From assembly GCF_002101705.1 (NCBI RefSeq), contig NZ_LQPC01000030.1, positions 1-64,000 on the forward strand: DNA of 64,000 bases. Direction: 5' to 3'. Shown piece after piece: positions 17,111 through 25,499 of this stretch. Origin of the DNA: Mycolicibacterium iranicum. GTDB taxonomy: Bacteria; Actinomycetota; Actinomycetes; Mycobacteriales; Mycobacteriaceae. Position numbers and translations under genes: made by a program. The notes beneath the pieces are model-generated. The model was not told the origin of the DNA and did not search any database. It worked only from the letters and a program-made list of their open reading frames with translations. Each line of letters opens with the position of its first letter. The first letter of the stretch is position 1.

Positions 17111-17537
17111 CCAGGACTCGTCGGCGCAGATCTTCCAATGCCACGTCGAGCACCATCTTCTTGGCCCGCCGCACCAGAAAGCTCGGATACGGCGCGGCGA
17201 GATCGAGGATCAGATCGAAGCGCACCCGTGTTCGCTGCTCGCCGACGGGGGTCAGGTTGTACTCGCCGTGCTGACAGCGCTGCCGAGACGTCTGCTCGGC
17301 GTCCCACACCACCCAGTCGTCACCCCAGTGATACTCCAGCATCTCCTTGTCGGACAGACCCATGATCTTGACGACCGTCCTGACGTGGTGCGGCCTGCCG
17401 TCGGGGTGACGATCCACCACCTGGGCCTGTTTGTGCAGGGATGACCACGAGGCCACCGCCTCGATGTCCGCCAGGGCGTCCATGATCGCCTCCGGCGGGG
17501 CTTCGATCTCCACTTCGCTGGAAGCTCGCACCGCCAT
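17097..17537 (-). CDS. SRPBCC (START/Bet v1-like) family protein, Rv0856/Rv0857-like
   Basis: This 146-residue protein has the polyketide-cyclase/dehydratase type fold. It opens with ASSEVEIEAPPEAIMDALADI, a standard SRPBCC start, and ends in the long C-terminal helix (LDVALEDLRRRVLAA) that closes the hydrophobic cavity. Such proteins bind or transform lipids and polyketides, and the ligand is unknown. It lies 59 bp downstream of the CoA-transferase gene and is paralogous to the SRPBCC protein at the other end of that gene. This matches the Rv0854-Rv0857 arrangement. Confidence 0.85.
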   Translation of the reverse strand: MAVRASSEVEIEAPPEAIMDALADIEAVASWSSLHKQAQVVDRHPDGRPHHVRTVVKIMGLSDKEMLEYHWGDDWVVWDAEQTSRQRCQHGEYNLTPVGEQRTRVRFDLILDLAAPYPSFLVRRAKKMVLDVALEDLRRRVLAAAR

Positions 17538-17596
17538 GAGAGCAAATCGTAGTCACGCAATAGGCCGTGCGCAGAGGATTCTGCAGCTAACCTCGA

Positions 17597-18673
17597 CTAC
17601 CAACCGATCTGCTCGATCGGCGATGTCTGCTGCGGTGGCCGACCCACCGGACCCGGTGAGGTCCGCGAGAACCGCGGTGCGGGAGCGGCCTGATCGACGC
17701 CGTGCGCAGTCACCATCGTCCCGCGCGCACGGAGATGCTCGCTGGCCGCCGCCTCGCTCCACGTCAGGACGGGTGTGACGCAGGCATCGGTGCCTGCAAA
17801 GACCTCCGCCCATTCGTCGCGCGTCCTGGTTGCGAATCGTTCGGCGAACAGCTGATGCATCGCGGGATATGACGACCGATCGAGTTGCTGAGGCAGCTCG
17901 TCGCCGTCGAGTTCGAGCCCTCTGAGCAGTTGCGCATAGAACTGATGCTCGATCGCACCGACGGCCACGTACCTGCCGTCGGCCGTCTCGTAGGTGCGGT
18001 AGAACGGGGCACCGCCGTCGAGCAGGAACGACTCGCGCTCGTCACGCAACGCACCGGTCGCCTTCATCGTCCATGCCATCTGCGACAGCATGCTGACCCC
18101 GTCGACCATCGCGGCATCGATCACCTGCCCCTTGCCGGAGCGCTCGCGCTCGTAGAGCGCGGCAACGATGCCGACCAGCGCGAGCATCGAGCCGCCGCCG
18201 AAATCAGCGACCAGGTTCAGCGGCGCGACAGGCGGCCGGTCCCGGTACCCGATGGCCGACAGCACGCCCGTCTGCGACAGGTAGTTGATGTCGTGACCTG
18301 CCGACATCGCCAGCGGACCGTGCTGGCCCCATCCGGTGATGCGCGCGAAAACCAGCCGAGAGTTCACGGTTTCGCAGTCCTGCGGACCGATGCCGAGCCG
18401 CTCGCAAGCGCCGGGCCGGAAGCCGTCGATCAGCACGTCGGCCTTCGCGATCAGGTCGAGCAGCTTCCCACGTTCGGACTTGAGATCGAGATCGACGACA
18501 CGCTTGCCGCGGTGCAGCAGATCGACGTTCTCGGCAGGCATCTGGAGCCCGCCGGGGCGCCGCACTCGCACCACATCGGCGCCGAGGTCGGCAAGCATCA
18601 TCGCCGCATGCGGTCCGGGCCCGATGCCACCGAGCTCGACGACCCGGATCCCCGCGAGCGGGCCTGCGCTCAT
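17597..18673 (-). CDS. far: CaiB/BaiF family CoA-transferase or alpha-methylacyl-CoA racemase (Far)
   Basis: This 358-residue family III CoA-transferase/racemase opens with [20 protein letters not shown], the family N-terminus. It carries the [19 protein letters not shown] region and the catalytic Asp of the [11 protein letters not shown] segment, which is typical of alpha-methylacyl-CoA racemases. It likely epimerises 2-methyl-branched acyl-CoA in lipid or sterol side-chain degradation. The length equals that of Rv0855 (Far) and the flanking SRPBCC genes are syntenic. Its ATG overlaps the upstream SRPBCC stop (ATGA). Confidence 0.9.
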   Translation of the reverse strand: MSAGPLAGIRVVELGGIGPGPHAAMMLADLGADVVRVRRPGGLQMPAENVDLLHRGKRVVDLDLKSERGKLLDLIAKADVLIDGFRPGACERLGIGPQDCETVNSRLVFARITGWGQHGPLAMSAGHDINYLSQTGVLSAIGYRDRPPVAPLNLVADFGGGSMLALVGIVAALYERERSGKGQVIDAAMVDGVSMLSQMAWTMKATGALRDERESFLLDGGAPFYRTYETADGRYVAVGAIEHQFYAQLLRGLELDGDELPQQLDRSSYPAMHQLFAERFATRTRDEWAEVFAGTDACVTPVLTWSEAAASEHLRARGTMVTAHGVDQAAPAPRFSRTSPGPVGRPPQQTSPIEQIGW

Positions 18674-19110
18674 TCCTTCAGTACCTTGTGCACCTGCTTT
18701 TTCAGGCCCTCGGTCGCCGTCTCGACGCCGCCCTTCATCGTGCGCTTGAGGATGAAGCCGGGAAGCGGCACTGACAGGTCGATCGAAATGTCGAACCGCA
18801 CGCGCGTCTTGGTGCCCTCCGGCGTCAGCGTGTACCCGGCGTCCTGCGCCTTCAACTGGCTGGCCGAGACCAGCGTCCACGTGACTTCGTTGTCGCCCCA
18901 GGTGTATTCGATCACCTGCTCGTCGGTCAGACCCGCAGCCTTGACCGTCATCTTCACCTGCTTGGGCCTGCCGTTGTCGAAACGCTCGAGCACCTCGGCC
19001 TTCTGGTACTGCGGCGACCAGTCCGGCGTCGATTCGACGTCGGCGATGACGTCGAGGATCTGCTCGGGGGTGGCGTCGATTACGACCTCACGGGAATCCT
19101 TGGTTGCCAT
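18670..19110 (-). CDS. SRPBCC family protein, Rv0854-like
   Basis: This 146-residue protein of the Bet v1-like fold opens with [21 protein letters not shown] and has an amphipathic C-terminal helix ([14 protein letters not shown]). It is the first gene of the SRPBCC-Far-SRPBCC operon and its TGA overlaps the Far ATG. The start at 19110 (MATKDSREV) fits the family length; the frame runs further upstream without support. Ligand and reaction are unknown. The racemase partner suggests acyl-CoA or sterol-like ligands. Confidence 0.87.
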   Translation of the reverse strand: MATKDSREVVIDATPEQILDVIADVESTPDWSPQYQKAEVLERFDNGRPKQVKMTVKAAGLTDEQVIEYTWGDNEVTWTLVSASQLKAQDAGYTLTPEGTKTRVRFDISIDLSVPLPGFILKRTMKGGVETATEGLKKQVHKVLKE

Positions 19111-19181
19111 GGCGAGACCATAGACCACCGCGGTCGGCGTTCGGATCGAGATCACGGGACTTCACCCGTAGGCTCGCATGC

Positions 19182-19532
19182 GTGAGCACTGTTGATCCGA
19201 CGGTTCCTCCCAGCGGTACGGGCTGCGTCGAGTGCGACGCCGACGGGGGCTGGTGGGTGCACCTGCGACGGTGCGCGGCGTGCGGGCACATCGGCTGCTG
19301 CGACGACTCCCCCGCCAAGCACGCGTCAGCGCACTGGCGTTCCAGCGGGCATCCGATCATCCGGTCGTTCGAGCCCGGCGAGGATTGGTTCTGGAATTAC
19401 GACACCAACTCCTATTACGACGGCCCCGAGCTGGCCCCGCCCGAGAGCAGGCCCGCCGGCGAAACCGTGCCGGGGCCCCGCGGCCGGGTGCCCGCCGACT
19501 GGATGGCTCAACTGCAGGCCGGCCGCGGCTGA
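19182..19532 (+). CDS. UBP-type zinc-finger domain protein
   Basis: This 116-residue protein consists of a ubiquitin-hydrolase-type zinc finger (about 13-75: GCVECDADGGWWVHLRRC, CGHIGCCDDSPAKHASAH and GHPIIRSFEPGEDWFWNY) and a Pro-rich tail. The Cys and His residues that bind zinc are all present. In eukaryotes this finger binds the C-terminal Gly-Gly of ubiquitin, and its bacterial role is unknown. The GTG at 19182 lies 7 nt after TAGGCT, a leaderless arrangement. Confidence 0.85.
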   Translation: MSTVDPTVPPSGTGCVECDADGGWWVHLRRCAACGHIGCCDDSPAKHASAHWRSSGHPIIRSFEPGEDWFWNYDTNSYYDGPELAPPESRPAGETVPGPRGRVPADWMAQLQAGRG

Positions 19533-19565
19533 ATGAACCCGCCGGTGGCGGGGTAGTACAGCGCG

Positions 19566-19718
19566 GTGACGAAAGACAAGCCAGAAACCACAGAGACCGA
19601 CACCGCACCCGCGAACACCGACGATGACGTGGTCACCGATCCGTCCAAGGGCGACGACGACGGCAACGACTGGTCCGACGAGGGCGGCGCCACTCCGAGC
19701 GGCCCCGCCACCGAGTGA
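19566..19718 (+). CDS. Small acidic protein of unknown function
   Basis: A GTG at 19566 opens a 50-residue frame that is rich in Asp, Glu, Thr and Pro and has a single Trp (NDWSDEGG). It follows the zinc-finger gene by 33 bp, and codon third positions are strongly G or C, as in neighbouring genes. It would be disordered and highly acidic. No family is recognised. It ends just before the converging flavoprotein gene. Confidence 0.6.
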   Translation: MTKDKPETTETDTAPANTDDDVVTDPSKGDDDGNDWSDEGGATPSGPATE

Positions 19719-19768
19719 ATCCGGCGCGCGAAACGACGCTCGGCGTCGTCGAGCGCGCCCGATTCGCG

Positions 19769-21331
19769 TCAGCCCCGGTCGGCCAGCGCCTGCTGGGCCG
19801 CGTTGTAGCCCGGGATGAACGTGATGCCGGGGCCGCCGTGACAGCCGGCACTCGCCAGGTAGAGGCCGTCGATCGGAAGCGGTTGGTCCACATAGCCTTT
19901 CGGCCCGGGACGGTTGCGGCCCATCTGCTCGGGATGGATGAGACCGTGGCAGTAGTCGCCCCCCGGCGCCCCGAACATGGTGCCCATGTGCTTGGGCGTG
20001 AACGTGGTGTGGCGCAGGATCAAGCTCTCGAAGTCTGGTGCGAGCCTGGTGATCTTGTCGATGACCCGCTGCCCCATCTCGGCCTTCAGTTCGCCGTAGC
20101 CGGCGCGCTGCTCGGAGAGCGGGAACCACAGGGAGAACGCCGACACGGCATGCTTGCCGGGCGGCGCCAGGTTCGGATCGTTGGCCGACGGGATCTGCAG
20201 CGCGATGGCCGGGTCAGCGGGCACCACGCCGCGGTGCGAATCCTCCCACTGCTGCTGAAGTTCTTCCGGCGTAGTGAAAATGCCTATGGCCGACTGGTAT
20301 TCGGGATCGTTGAGCACCTCGTAGGGTGCCGCGAAGGTGGGCGGACCGTCCAGCGCGAAGTGCATCTGTAGATAACTGCCCCGATGGTCGATGTGGGCGA
20401 ACCGCTCCCGCAGTTCGGCAGGCACGGCGCCACCGTCGATCAGTTTGTTGACCGTGAGGTCGGGCGCGAGATTGGACACCACTATCGGCGCGGTCAGGGT
20501 CGACCCGTCCTCCAGTCGCACCCCGGTCACGTGTCCGTCGTCGACGAGGATCTCGTCGACCTTGTTGCGCAGGCGCAACTCTCCGCCCGCCGCGGTGAAC
20601 ATCTGCAACAGGTGTTCGGTGACCGCACCCATGCCGCCGACGAACTTCTTGATCAGCGTCGCGTTCTCATCCGGTACGGCGAGCCCGAACGCCAGTGCCG
20701 CAGCACTGCCGGGCGTGCACGGCCCGCGGTACGTGGTGTTCACGGCGAGGAAGGCGAGCATGCCGCGCAGCGCACCATGTTTCTCGCGGTCGGGAAGGTA
20801 GCGGTCGAGCACGTCGGTGACGGATCCGAACAGCATGTCGCTGATCGCCTGGCGCTCGAATTCGTTGGTGGCACAGGCAAACATCTCGTCCAACGTCTTC
20901 GGGGCCTGCGCCGCATCGAAGCGTCCCAGCGCCCTCGTCGGCGCCTGACGCCACGCCATCAACCCCGCCATGCCGTTGACCGCCTCGGCGCCGTGCACCT
21001 CGTTGAGGTGGTTCAGCAGCTTCATCGGGTCGGTGTAGTAGATCACCGGATCGTCCCCGATGCCGCGTAACTGCACCGACATCACGTCGAGGTCGACGGT
21101 CGGCAGGTCTCCCAGCCCGAGCGCATCGCTGACGATCGCCGAGGTGGGCACCTGCACCGAGCCGGCGATCTCGAACCGGAAGCCGTCGAAGAGTTCGACG
21201 GTCGAGGCCATCCCGCCGGGGTAGAGCTTGAAATCAAGGCACAGGGTGCGTAACCCCGCCTGCTGCATGAGTGCCGCTGCGGTGAGCCCGTTGTGGCCCG
21301 CACCGACGACGATCGCGTCGAAGTCCGTCAT
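19769..21331 (-). CDS. FAD-dependent oxidoreductase, phytoene desaturase/PYROXD2-like
   Basis: This 520-residue flavoprotein has an N-terminal dinucleotide-binding motif (VVGAGHNGLTAA, 8-19), the YPGGMASTVELF segment of carotenoid-desaturase-like enzymes and a C-terminal FAD motif (GLYLASAGCHGGPGITFIPG). Relatives include carotenoid desaturases, retinol saturase and PYROXD2. No carotenoid genes lie nearby, so a lipid or polyprenoid substrate is only a guess. A 32-bp palindrome 21 bp upstream of the start is a strong candidate for the operator of the TetR gene encoded just upstream on the same strand. Confidence 0.87.
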   Translation of the reverse strand: MTDFDAIVVGAGHNGLTAAALMQQAGLRTLCLDFKLYPGGMASTVELFDGFRFEIAGSVQVPTSAIVSDALGLGDLPTVDLDVMSVQLRGIGDDPVIYYTDPMKLLNHLNEVHGAEAVNGMAGLMAWRQAPTRALGRFDAAQAPKTLDEMFACATNEFERQAISDMLFGSVTDVLDRYLPDREKHGALRGMLAFLAVNTTYRGPCTPGSAAALAFGLAVPDENATLIKKFVGGMGAVTEHLLQMFTAAGGELRLRNKVDEILVDDGHVTGVRLEDGSTLTAPIVVSNLAPDLTVNKLIDGGAVPAELRERFAHIDHRGSYLQMHFALDGPPTFAAPYEVLNDPEYQSAIGIFTTPEELQQQWEDSHRGVVPADPAIALQIPSANDPNLAPPGKHAVSAFSLWFPLSEQRAGYGELKAEMGQRVIDKITRLAPDFESLILRHTTFTPKHMGTMFGAPGGDYCHGLIHPEQMGRNRPGPKGYVDQPLPIDGLYLASAGCHGGPGITFIPGYNAAQQALADRG

Positions 21332-21351
21332 GGGCTGAGGCTGGCACGCAG

Positions 21352-21383
21352 GTGATGTTTTGTCAATAATGACAAAACATCAC
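21352..21383. promoter_or_regulatory. Perfect 14-bp inverted repeat, candidate TetR operator
   Basis: The arms GTGATGTTTTGTCA (21352-21365) and TGACAAAACATCAC (21370-21383) are exact inverses with a 4-nt ATAA spacer. The site is AT-rich against its surroundings and lies directly before the flavoprotein gene. Size and symmetry suit two TetR dimers or one extended dimer. The adjacent TetR (21452-22057) is the natural candidate. Confidence 0.7.
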
Positions 21384-21385
21384 AC

Positions 21386-21448
21386 CGCCGAAACTGCATT
21401 CCACGCGGCCCGAACGCCGGTTTCGCCGCATGGAATGCAGTTTCGGCG
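21386..21448. terminator. Long hairpin after the TetR gene
   Basis: Arms at 21386-21408 and 21426-21448 pair at 22 of 23 positions around a 17-nt spacer. It begins 3 bp after the TetR stop and ends before the flavoprotein operator, so it separates two same-strand units. It resembles the hairpin at 6317-6366 in size and in a similar GAAA(C/G)TGC opening, which suggests a family of intergenic hairpins. Confidence 0.65.
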
Positions 21449-21451
21449 CGG

Positions 21452-22057
21452 TCAGTCAGGCCCTTCGATGCCGGTGCGCAGCAGTTCCAGCGCGTGCCTG
21501 CAGAGCCGGTCCAGTTCGGGGAGCGACCTGTCGTCACCGAGCATCCAGACCTCCATCGCACCGAACACCGCCGCAGCAATGCAGCGTGCGGTGACGGTGA
21601 TGCGCATCCGTTCGTCTGTGCCCGGCGGTGCGCCGTTGGTTTTGGTCATGTGCTCTTCGACCGCCTCAGCGAAGTCCGCTTCGACCTGCCGGATATGGCG
21701 GACGATGCGGCTTGCGTCGAGTTCCTGGGACCGCATCGTGGCGATCTTGGTGACCGCCCAGCCGTCGTACGGCGAATCCATGATCGCGGCCTGCACGGAC
21801 TCGATGATCGGATCGTTGGGCGAACGCGCCGCCAATGCGGATCGGAACCAATGCAAGCCCGCGTCGTAGTCGGCGAACAGCAGGTCGTGCTTGGACGCGA
21901 AGTGCCGGTAGAACGTGCGCAGCGACACCCCGGCATCGGCGGCGATCTGCTCGGCCGTCGTTTCCTCGACACCCTGAGCGAGGAAGCGCACCACGGCGGC
22001 CTGCCGCAGCGCTTCCCGCGTACGCTCGGAGCGCACCGTCTGAGCAGGCCGGACCAT
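21452..22057 (-). CDS. TetR-family transcriptional regulator
   Basis: This 201-residue protein has an N-terminal helix-turn-helix (about 12-58: REALRQAAVVRFLAQGVEET, then GVSLRTFYRHFASKHDLLF) and a helical ligand domain with a Trp-rich C-terminal part (VFGAMEVWMLG). It lies upstream of and co-directional with the flavoprotein gene, which carries a 32-bp palindrome in its promoter. It diverges from the metallo-beta-lactamase gene, whose shared intergenic region holds a second, weaker inverted repeat at 22113-22132. Ligand unknown. Confidence 0.9.
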   Translation of the reverse strand: MVRPAQTVRSERTREALRQAAVVRFLAQGVEETTAEQIAADAGVSLRTFYRHFASKHDLLFADYDAGLHWFRSALAARSPNDPIIESVQAAIMDSPYDGWAVTKIATMRSQELDASRIVRHIRQVEADFAEAVEEHMTKTNGAPPGTDERMRITVTARCIAAAVFGAMEVWMLGDDRSLPELDRLCRHALELLRTGIEGPD

Positions 22058-22112
22058 GTGCGTAAATTACCCCACCCGGCAGCCCGGGTTTGCGAACACC
22101 ATTGTCTGATTT

Positions 22113-22132
22113 GACTTACGAACCGGTGAGTC
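22113..22132. promoter_or_regulatory. Inverted repeat between tetR and the MBL gene
   Basis: GACTTAC at the left and GTGAGTC at the right match as inverted arms at 6 of 7 positions around GAACCG. It lies in the divergent intergenic region and could serve as the TetR autoregulatory operator. Sequence support is modest. Confidence 0.35.
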
Positions 22133-22173
22133 CGTTGACTGACCTGAAGTAACCAACGGCCGGGGGGACGTTT

Positions 22174-22968
22174 GTGAAAGTTCATCATCTGAACTGCGGA
22201 ACGCTACGACCCGTGGCCACGCCAGACGTGGTCTGCCACGTGCTGGTGGTCGAGTCCGATGCCGGATTGGTCCTGGTCGATTCGGGCTTCGGCACCCGTG
22301 ATTGCGCCAATCCCGGTGAGTTCGGACGTCTGAGGCGCAGAGTCCTCGGACCGGTGCTCGACCGCACAGAGACCGCCGCATACCAACTCCCTCGGCTGGG
22401 ATTCGCCCTGTCCGACGTCCGCCACATCATCGTCACCCACTTCGACTTCGACCACATCGGTGGGCTCGCGGACTTCCCTGACGCCCAGGTGCACGTCACC
22501 GCGATAGAAGCGTTCAGCGCCATGCGATCTCGCGCGATCGCCAACCGGGTGCGCTACCAGTCTTCGCAGTGGGCACACGGGCCGCGGATCGTCGAGCACG
22601 ACATCGACGGTGAGCCGTGGCGCGGATTCGCCGCCGCACGAGAGCTGACCGAGATCGGGCCCGGTTTCGCGATGGTGTCACTTCCCGGACACACCGACGG
22701 GCACGCGTGCGTGGCCGTCGACGCGGGCGACCGCTGGCTGCTGCACGCCGGTGACGCGTTCTTCCACATCAGCCAGATCGAAGCAGGGACGCCGCCGATG
22801 CCGAAAGCGTTGGCAGGCTTCGAGCTGGTCGTCGCCAACGACCGAAAAAAGGTCAGGGACAACCACTCTCGACTCGCCGAGCTCTACCGGCGCCAGGAGC
22901 CCGACCTCAGGATCCTGTGCAGCCACGACCCCACGCTCTTCGAACGCGCGAAAGCCGAAAGCTCTTAG
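22174..22968 (+). CDS. Metallo-beta-lactamase-fold hydrolase
   Basis: This 264-residue MBL-fold protein carries VTHFDFDHIGG (about 87-97), a form of the HxHxDH motif whose second position is Asp. Downstream metal ligands lie in SLPGHTDGHA and LLHAGDAFFH, with a C-terminal SHDPTLF. The family includes lactonases, glyoxalase II and arylsulfatases. The substrate is unknown. The GTG start at 22174 follows a G-rich stretch. It is divergent from tetR and overlaps the next TetR gene by 4 nt at its 3' end, tail to tail. Confidence 0.85.
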   Translation: MKVHHLNCGTLRPVATPDVVCHVLVVESDAGLVLVDSGFGTRDCANPGEFGRLRRRVLGPVLDRTETAAYQLPRLGFALSDVRHIIVTHFDFDHIGGLADFPDAQVHVTAIEAFSAMRSRAIANRVRYQSSQWAHGPRIVEHDIDGEPWRGFAAARELTEIGPGFAMVSLPGHTDGHACVAVDAGDRWLLHAGDAFFHISQIEAGTPPMPKALAGFELVVANDRKKVRDNHSRLAELYRRQEPDLRILCSHDPTLFERAKAESS

Positions 22969-23549
22969 CTCCCGGGCGGGCTGAGTAAAGCGATGGACGC
23001 GTCGACGGCCTCATCGGTCACGTCGCTCATCCTGCCGCCCTCCTCCACCGTGATCGCCGTGAGCTCCCGAAGGCCGCCGAGCAGCATGATGATGCGCCCC
23101 CGCGACACGGGACCGATGCCGGCCGCGCGGAATTCGTCAGTGGCGCCCAGTGTTCCGACCATGTCGATGAAGTTGTCCATGGCGTCGCGCTGAAGTTCGC
23201 GGGCGACGGCTCCGAGGGAGGGCACGTCGCGAATCCAGCTGAGCATCAACGCCGAACGGGCCTCGCCGGAGGAGATCCACGCCTCGATCGCCTGCCGCAC
23301 CTGCTTCTGCCACGGGGCGCTGGGGTCGACCGCTTCCGAGATCTGCCGGATCTGATCGGCGTTGGCGTCCGACAGCAGAGCAACGAAACATGCTTCCCTG
23401 CTGTCGAAATGCTCGTAGAACGTGCGACGCGACGTCCTGGCGCGCCGCACGATATCGGCGACGGTGGTCTTCGGGTAACCGTCCTCGGCGATCGACTCCT
23501 CAAGCGCGTCGAGCAGCCGCTGGCGAAAATCCTTCATGTCACCCGACAT
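22965..23549 (-). CDS. TetR-family transcriptional regulator
   Basis: This 194-residue regulator has a helix-turn-helix at about 10-55 (TTVADIVRRARTSRRTFYEHF, then REACFVALL) and a helical C-terminal ligand domain. The start at 23549 (MSGDMKDFR) lies 11 bp after the chorismate mutase stop, so the two could be co-transcribed. An ATG at 23537 is an alternative. No clear operator is seen nearby. Target and ligand are unknown. Confidence 0.88.
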   Translation of the reverse strand: MSGDMKDFRQRLLDALEESIAEDGYPKTTVADIVRRARTSRRTFYEHFDSREACFVALLSDANADQIRQISEAVDPSAPWQKQVRQAIEAWISSGEARSALMLSWIRDVPSLGAVARELQRDAMDNFIDMVGTLGATDEFRAAGIGPVSRGRIIMLLGGLRELTAITVEEGGRMSDVTDEAVDASIALLSPPGS

Positions 23550-23560
23550 GTTCCCATGCT

Positions 23561-24118
23561 CTAGCGGCAGTAGTTGCGCGTCGCGAAGTCGATGGCCTGC
23601 CGGTAGAGGGGATCGAGGCCGCGCTGTTGCACCACCGTCGCCTTGGCCTGGTCGAGCTCGGGGCGGCAGGCCGGCGAATGCAGCTTGCCCCACTCGTCGG
23701 CCATCAGCGTCACCATCTCGCGGTTGAGCGCGTCGATGACGCCGCGCGACGAAGCCAGATCGGGCGAGTCGACGGGTGCGACGGCCGGATCGAATTTCCA
23801 TTGGGCCAGCCGGGTGTACTCGATCGCGACCGTAGCGTCGATCTGGTCGCGGAACGCCGTCGTCACGTACGCCGGGTTGATGTCGAGGGTGGTCGCCTCC
23901 GCGGACACCGCGTCGAGGACCTGCTGCTCGCGAGCCGGGTCCTCGATCAGTCCGCCGGTGTGGAACTTGTTGGCGGCGATCGGTTCGGCGACCTGCAGGC
24001 GGCGGGTGGCGGCGTCGACGAGGTCGACGAGCGTGCTGTTGGGCTGCGCGGACGCGACAGGCGCAACCAGCGTCGCACACGCGGCAAAAAGGAGGGCGGA
24101 GGCGAGGAGACGAATCAT
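23561..24118 (-). CDS. Secreted chorismate mutase (AroQ-gamma type)
   Basis: This 185-residue protein has a cleavable signal peptide (about 1-24, ending in VASAQP) and an all-helical mature part similar throughout to the secreted chorismate mutase Rv1885c. Matching blocks are LVDLVDAATRRLQVAEPIAANK, DQIDATVAIEYTRLAQWK and PLYRQAIDFATRNYC. It converts chorismate to prephenate outside the cytoplasm. Two Cys residues (SPACRP and NYC) are placed for a disulfide. Its physiological role in mycobacteria is unsettled. It lies beside the tRNA cluster. Confidence 0.88.
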   Translation of the reverse strand: MIRLLASALLFAACATLVAPVASAQPNSTLVDLVDAATRRLQVAEPIAANKFHTGGLIEDPAREQQVLDAVSAEATTLDINPAYVTTAFRDQIDATVAIEYTRLAQWKFDPAVAPVDSPDLASSRGVIDALNREMVTLMADEWGKLHSPACRPELDQAKATVVQQRGLDPLYRQAIDFATRNYCR

Positions 24119-24146
24119 CGCAGACCATCATGCACTGAAGTCGTGG

Positions 24147-24220
24147 TGGCCAGGGCCGGGATCGAACCGGCGACCTTCCGCTTTTCAGGCGGACGCTCGT
24201 ACCAACTGAGCTACCTGGCC
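24147..24220 (-). tRNA. tRNA-Phe (GAA)
   Basis: The cloverleaf folds completely: acceptor GGCCAGG/CCTGGCC, D-arm AGCTCAGTTGGTA, anticodon loop CTGAAAA in a CCGC/GCGG stem, and T-loop GTTCGATC. The 3' CCA is encoded at 24144-24146. Confidence 0.97.
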
Positions 24221-24263
24221 GGACGGCACCGATCACTTGCCTGCAAGTGCCTCGCCGTGATGG

Positions 24264-24337
24264 CGACCCTGACGGGACTCGAACCCGCGACCTCCGCCGT
24301 GACAGGGCGGCGCGCTAACCAACTGCGCCACAGGGCC
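24264..24337 (-). tRNA. tRNA-Asp (GTC)
   Basis: Acceptor GGCCCTG pairs with CAGGGTC including one G-T. The anticodon loop is CTGTCAC in a CCGCC/GGCGG stem and the T-loop is GTTCGAGT. The 3' CCA is encoded at 24261-24263. Confidence 0.97.
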
Positions 24338-24376
24338 TTACTGTGTTGCTCCTCCCACCGTAGTGGTCGTCGCGTG

Positions 24377-24449
24377 TACCCCCAACGGGATTCGAACCCG
24401 TGCTACCGCCGTGAAAGGGCGGCGTCCTAGGCCACTAGACGATGGGGGC
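24377..24449 (-). tRNA. tRNA-Glu (TTC)
   Basis: Acceptor GCCCCCA/TGGGGGT, anticodon loop CTTTCAC in a CCGCC/GGCGG stem, and T-loop GTTCGAAT. CCA is not encoded at this gene. It is first in the minus-strand order Glu-Asp-Phe. Confidence 0.97.
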
Positions 24450-24575
24450 CTATTCCGAATTCCTCCGGGGCACTCGCAACTCTCATGCCGTTGGGAGCTT
24501 CGATAGCTTAGGGTACGGACACCCAAATCCTCAAACGGGCTGCGTGCCGTATCCTTTTGCAGTCCACACGACATT

Positions 24576-24648
24576 GCCCCTATAGCTCAGTTGGTAGAGC
24601 TACGGACTTTTAATCCGCAGGTCGCAGGTTCGAGCCCTGCTGGGGGCA
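24576..24648 (+). tRNA. tRNA-Lys (TTT)
   Basis: Acceptor GCCCCTA/TGGGGGC, D-arm TAGCTCAGTTGGTAGAGC, anticodon loop CTTTTAA and T-loop GTTCGAGC. CCA is encoded at 24649-24651. It diverges from the other three tRNA genes. Confidence 0.97.
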
Positions 24649-24662
24649 CCACAGAACCGCCG

Positions 24663-25397
24663 TCAGAAGCCGGCGGGCAGCCGCTCCATATCAGCGAAGA
24701 ACGCGGCGACATCCTCGTCGCGGTACCGCGTGAACGGCCCGAAAAGGGCGTCCGGTCCGGGGTGCCAGGTCACGAGTGCGTCGAGAAGCCTCTTGCGCAG
24801 GCCCTCCGGGACGCCGTCCCCTACGACGACCACCGCGCCGGTCGCATCGTCGTACCGTCCGATGACCTTCGTCGTGTCGGCGTTGGACGGCGTCGCCCGC
24901 CAGATGTCCTCGACGACCATCGTGGCGCGCACCGTCCCGTCGATCACGGCGTCGATCTGTCCCTGCCACGGCGCCGTCGCGCGCAGGTCGAAGAAGCCGT
25001 GGAGATCGTCTCCCCGGCGGTTCAGCAATATTGCCGGGCAGAAGTAACTCGACGAACACGACGTGTTGATGTAGCCGAACGTCGCGCCGGGCAAGTCGCT
25101 GATGCTCTCGGCTGGATCGTCTTTGCGCACCACGAGCACGCTTGGGAGTTTCGAGCTGCCGGTGAGCTTGGACGTCACGGCCGCAAGACCGCGGTAGTAG
25201 GTGTCACTTGCGGCGAGGAGACGGTGAAAATCCGAGATCGGCATGAACACGATGTCGGGCTCGTGCCGTGCGACGCTGCGGTCCAGCTCCGGCAGGTCGT
25301 TCGTGAGGCTTGTCGTGACGCCGAGCCCGGCGAGGATGTCGCTCCAGGGCTTCTCGTTCACCGGAAGTCCGAGATTGCTGTCCACCAGAAATTCCAT
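24663..25397 (-). CDS. PhnD-like (phosphonate/phosphite-type) binding-fold protein without signal peptide
   Basis: This 244-residue protein has the PhnD-like periplasmic-binding fold: ELDRSVARHEPDIVFMPISD, GATFGYINTSCSSSYFCPAI and GQIDAVIDGTVRATMV. The start at 25397 (MEFLVDSNLG) is preceded by GGCGGAG. No signal peptide or lipobox is present and no ABC genes adjoin, so it is probably cytosolic and not part of an importer. It ends 12 bp from tRNA-Lys. Ligand unknown. Confidence 0.75.
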   Translation of the reverse strand: MEFLVDSNLGLPVNEKPWSDILAGLGVTTSLTNDLPELDRSVARHEPDIVFMPISDFHRLLAASDTYYRGLAAVTSKLTGSSKLPSVLVVRKDDPAESISDLPGATFGYINTSCSSSYFCPAILLNRRGDDLHGFFDLRATAPWQGQIDAVIDGTVRATMVVEDIWRATPSNADTTKVIGRYDDATGAVVVVGDGVPEGLRKRLLDALVTWHPGPDALFGPFTRYRDEDVAAFFADMERLPAGF

Positions 25398-25499
25398 GGC
25401 GCTCCGCCTTTTCGTCGCGCTCGTCGCCACCGAGCGCGCGCTCAATGCCCGCTTGGGGCGGCGTGTCGCCGGGCAGACACGCGCGCTCGCGGTGCAAAG

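Noticed and set aside
24401..24420. Shared CCGCC/GGCGG anticodon stems of tRNA-Asp and tRNA-Glu as a repeat element
   Set aside because: This is normal tRNA similarity.
24144..24660. tRNA cluster as an integration site of a mobile element
   Set aside because: No integrase, direct repeat of a tRNA 3' end or change in gene content is visible around it.
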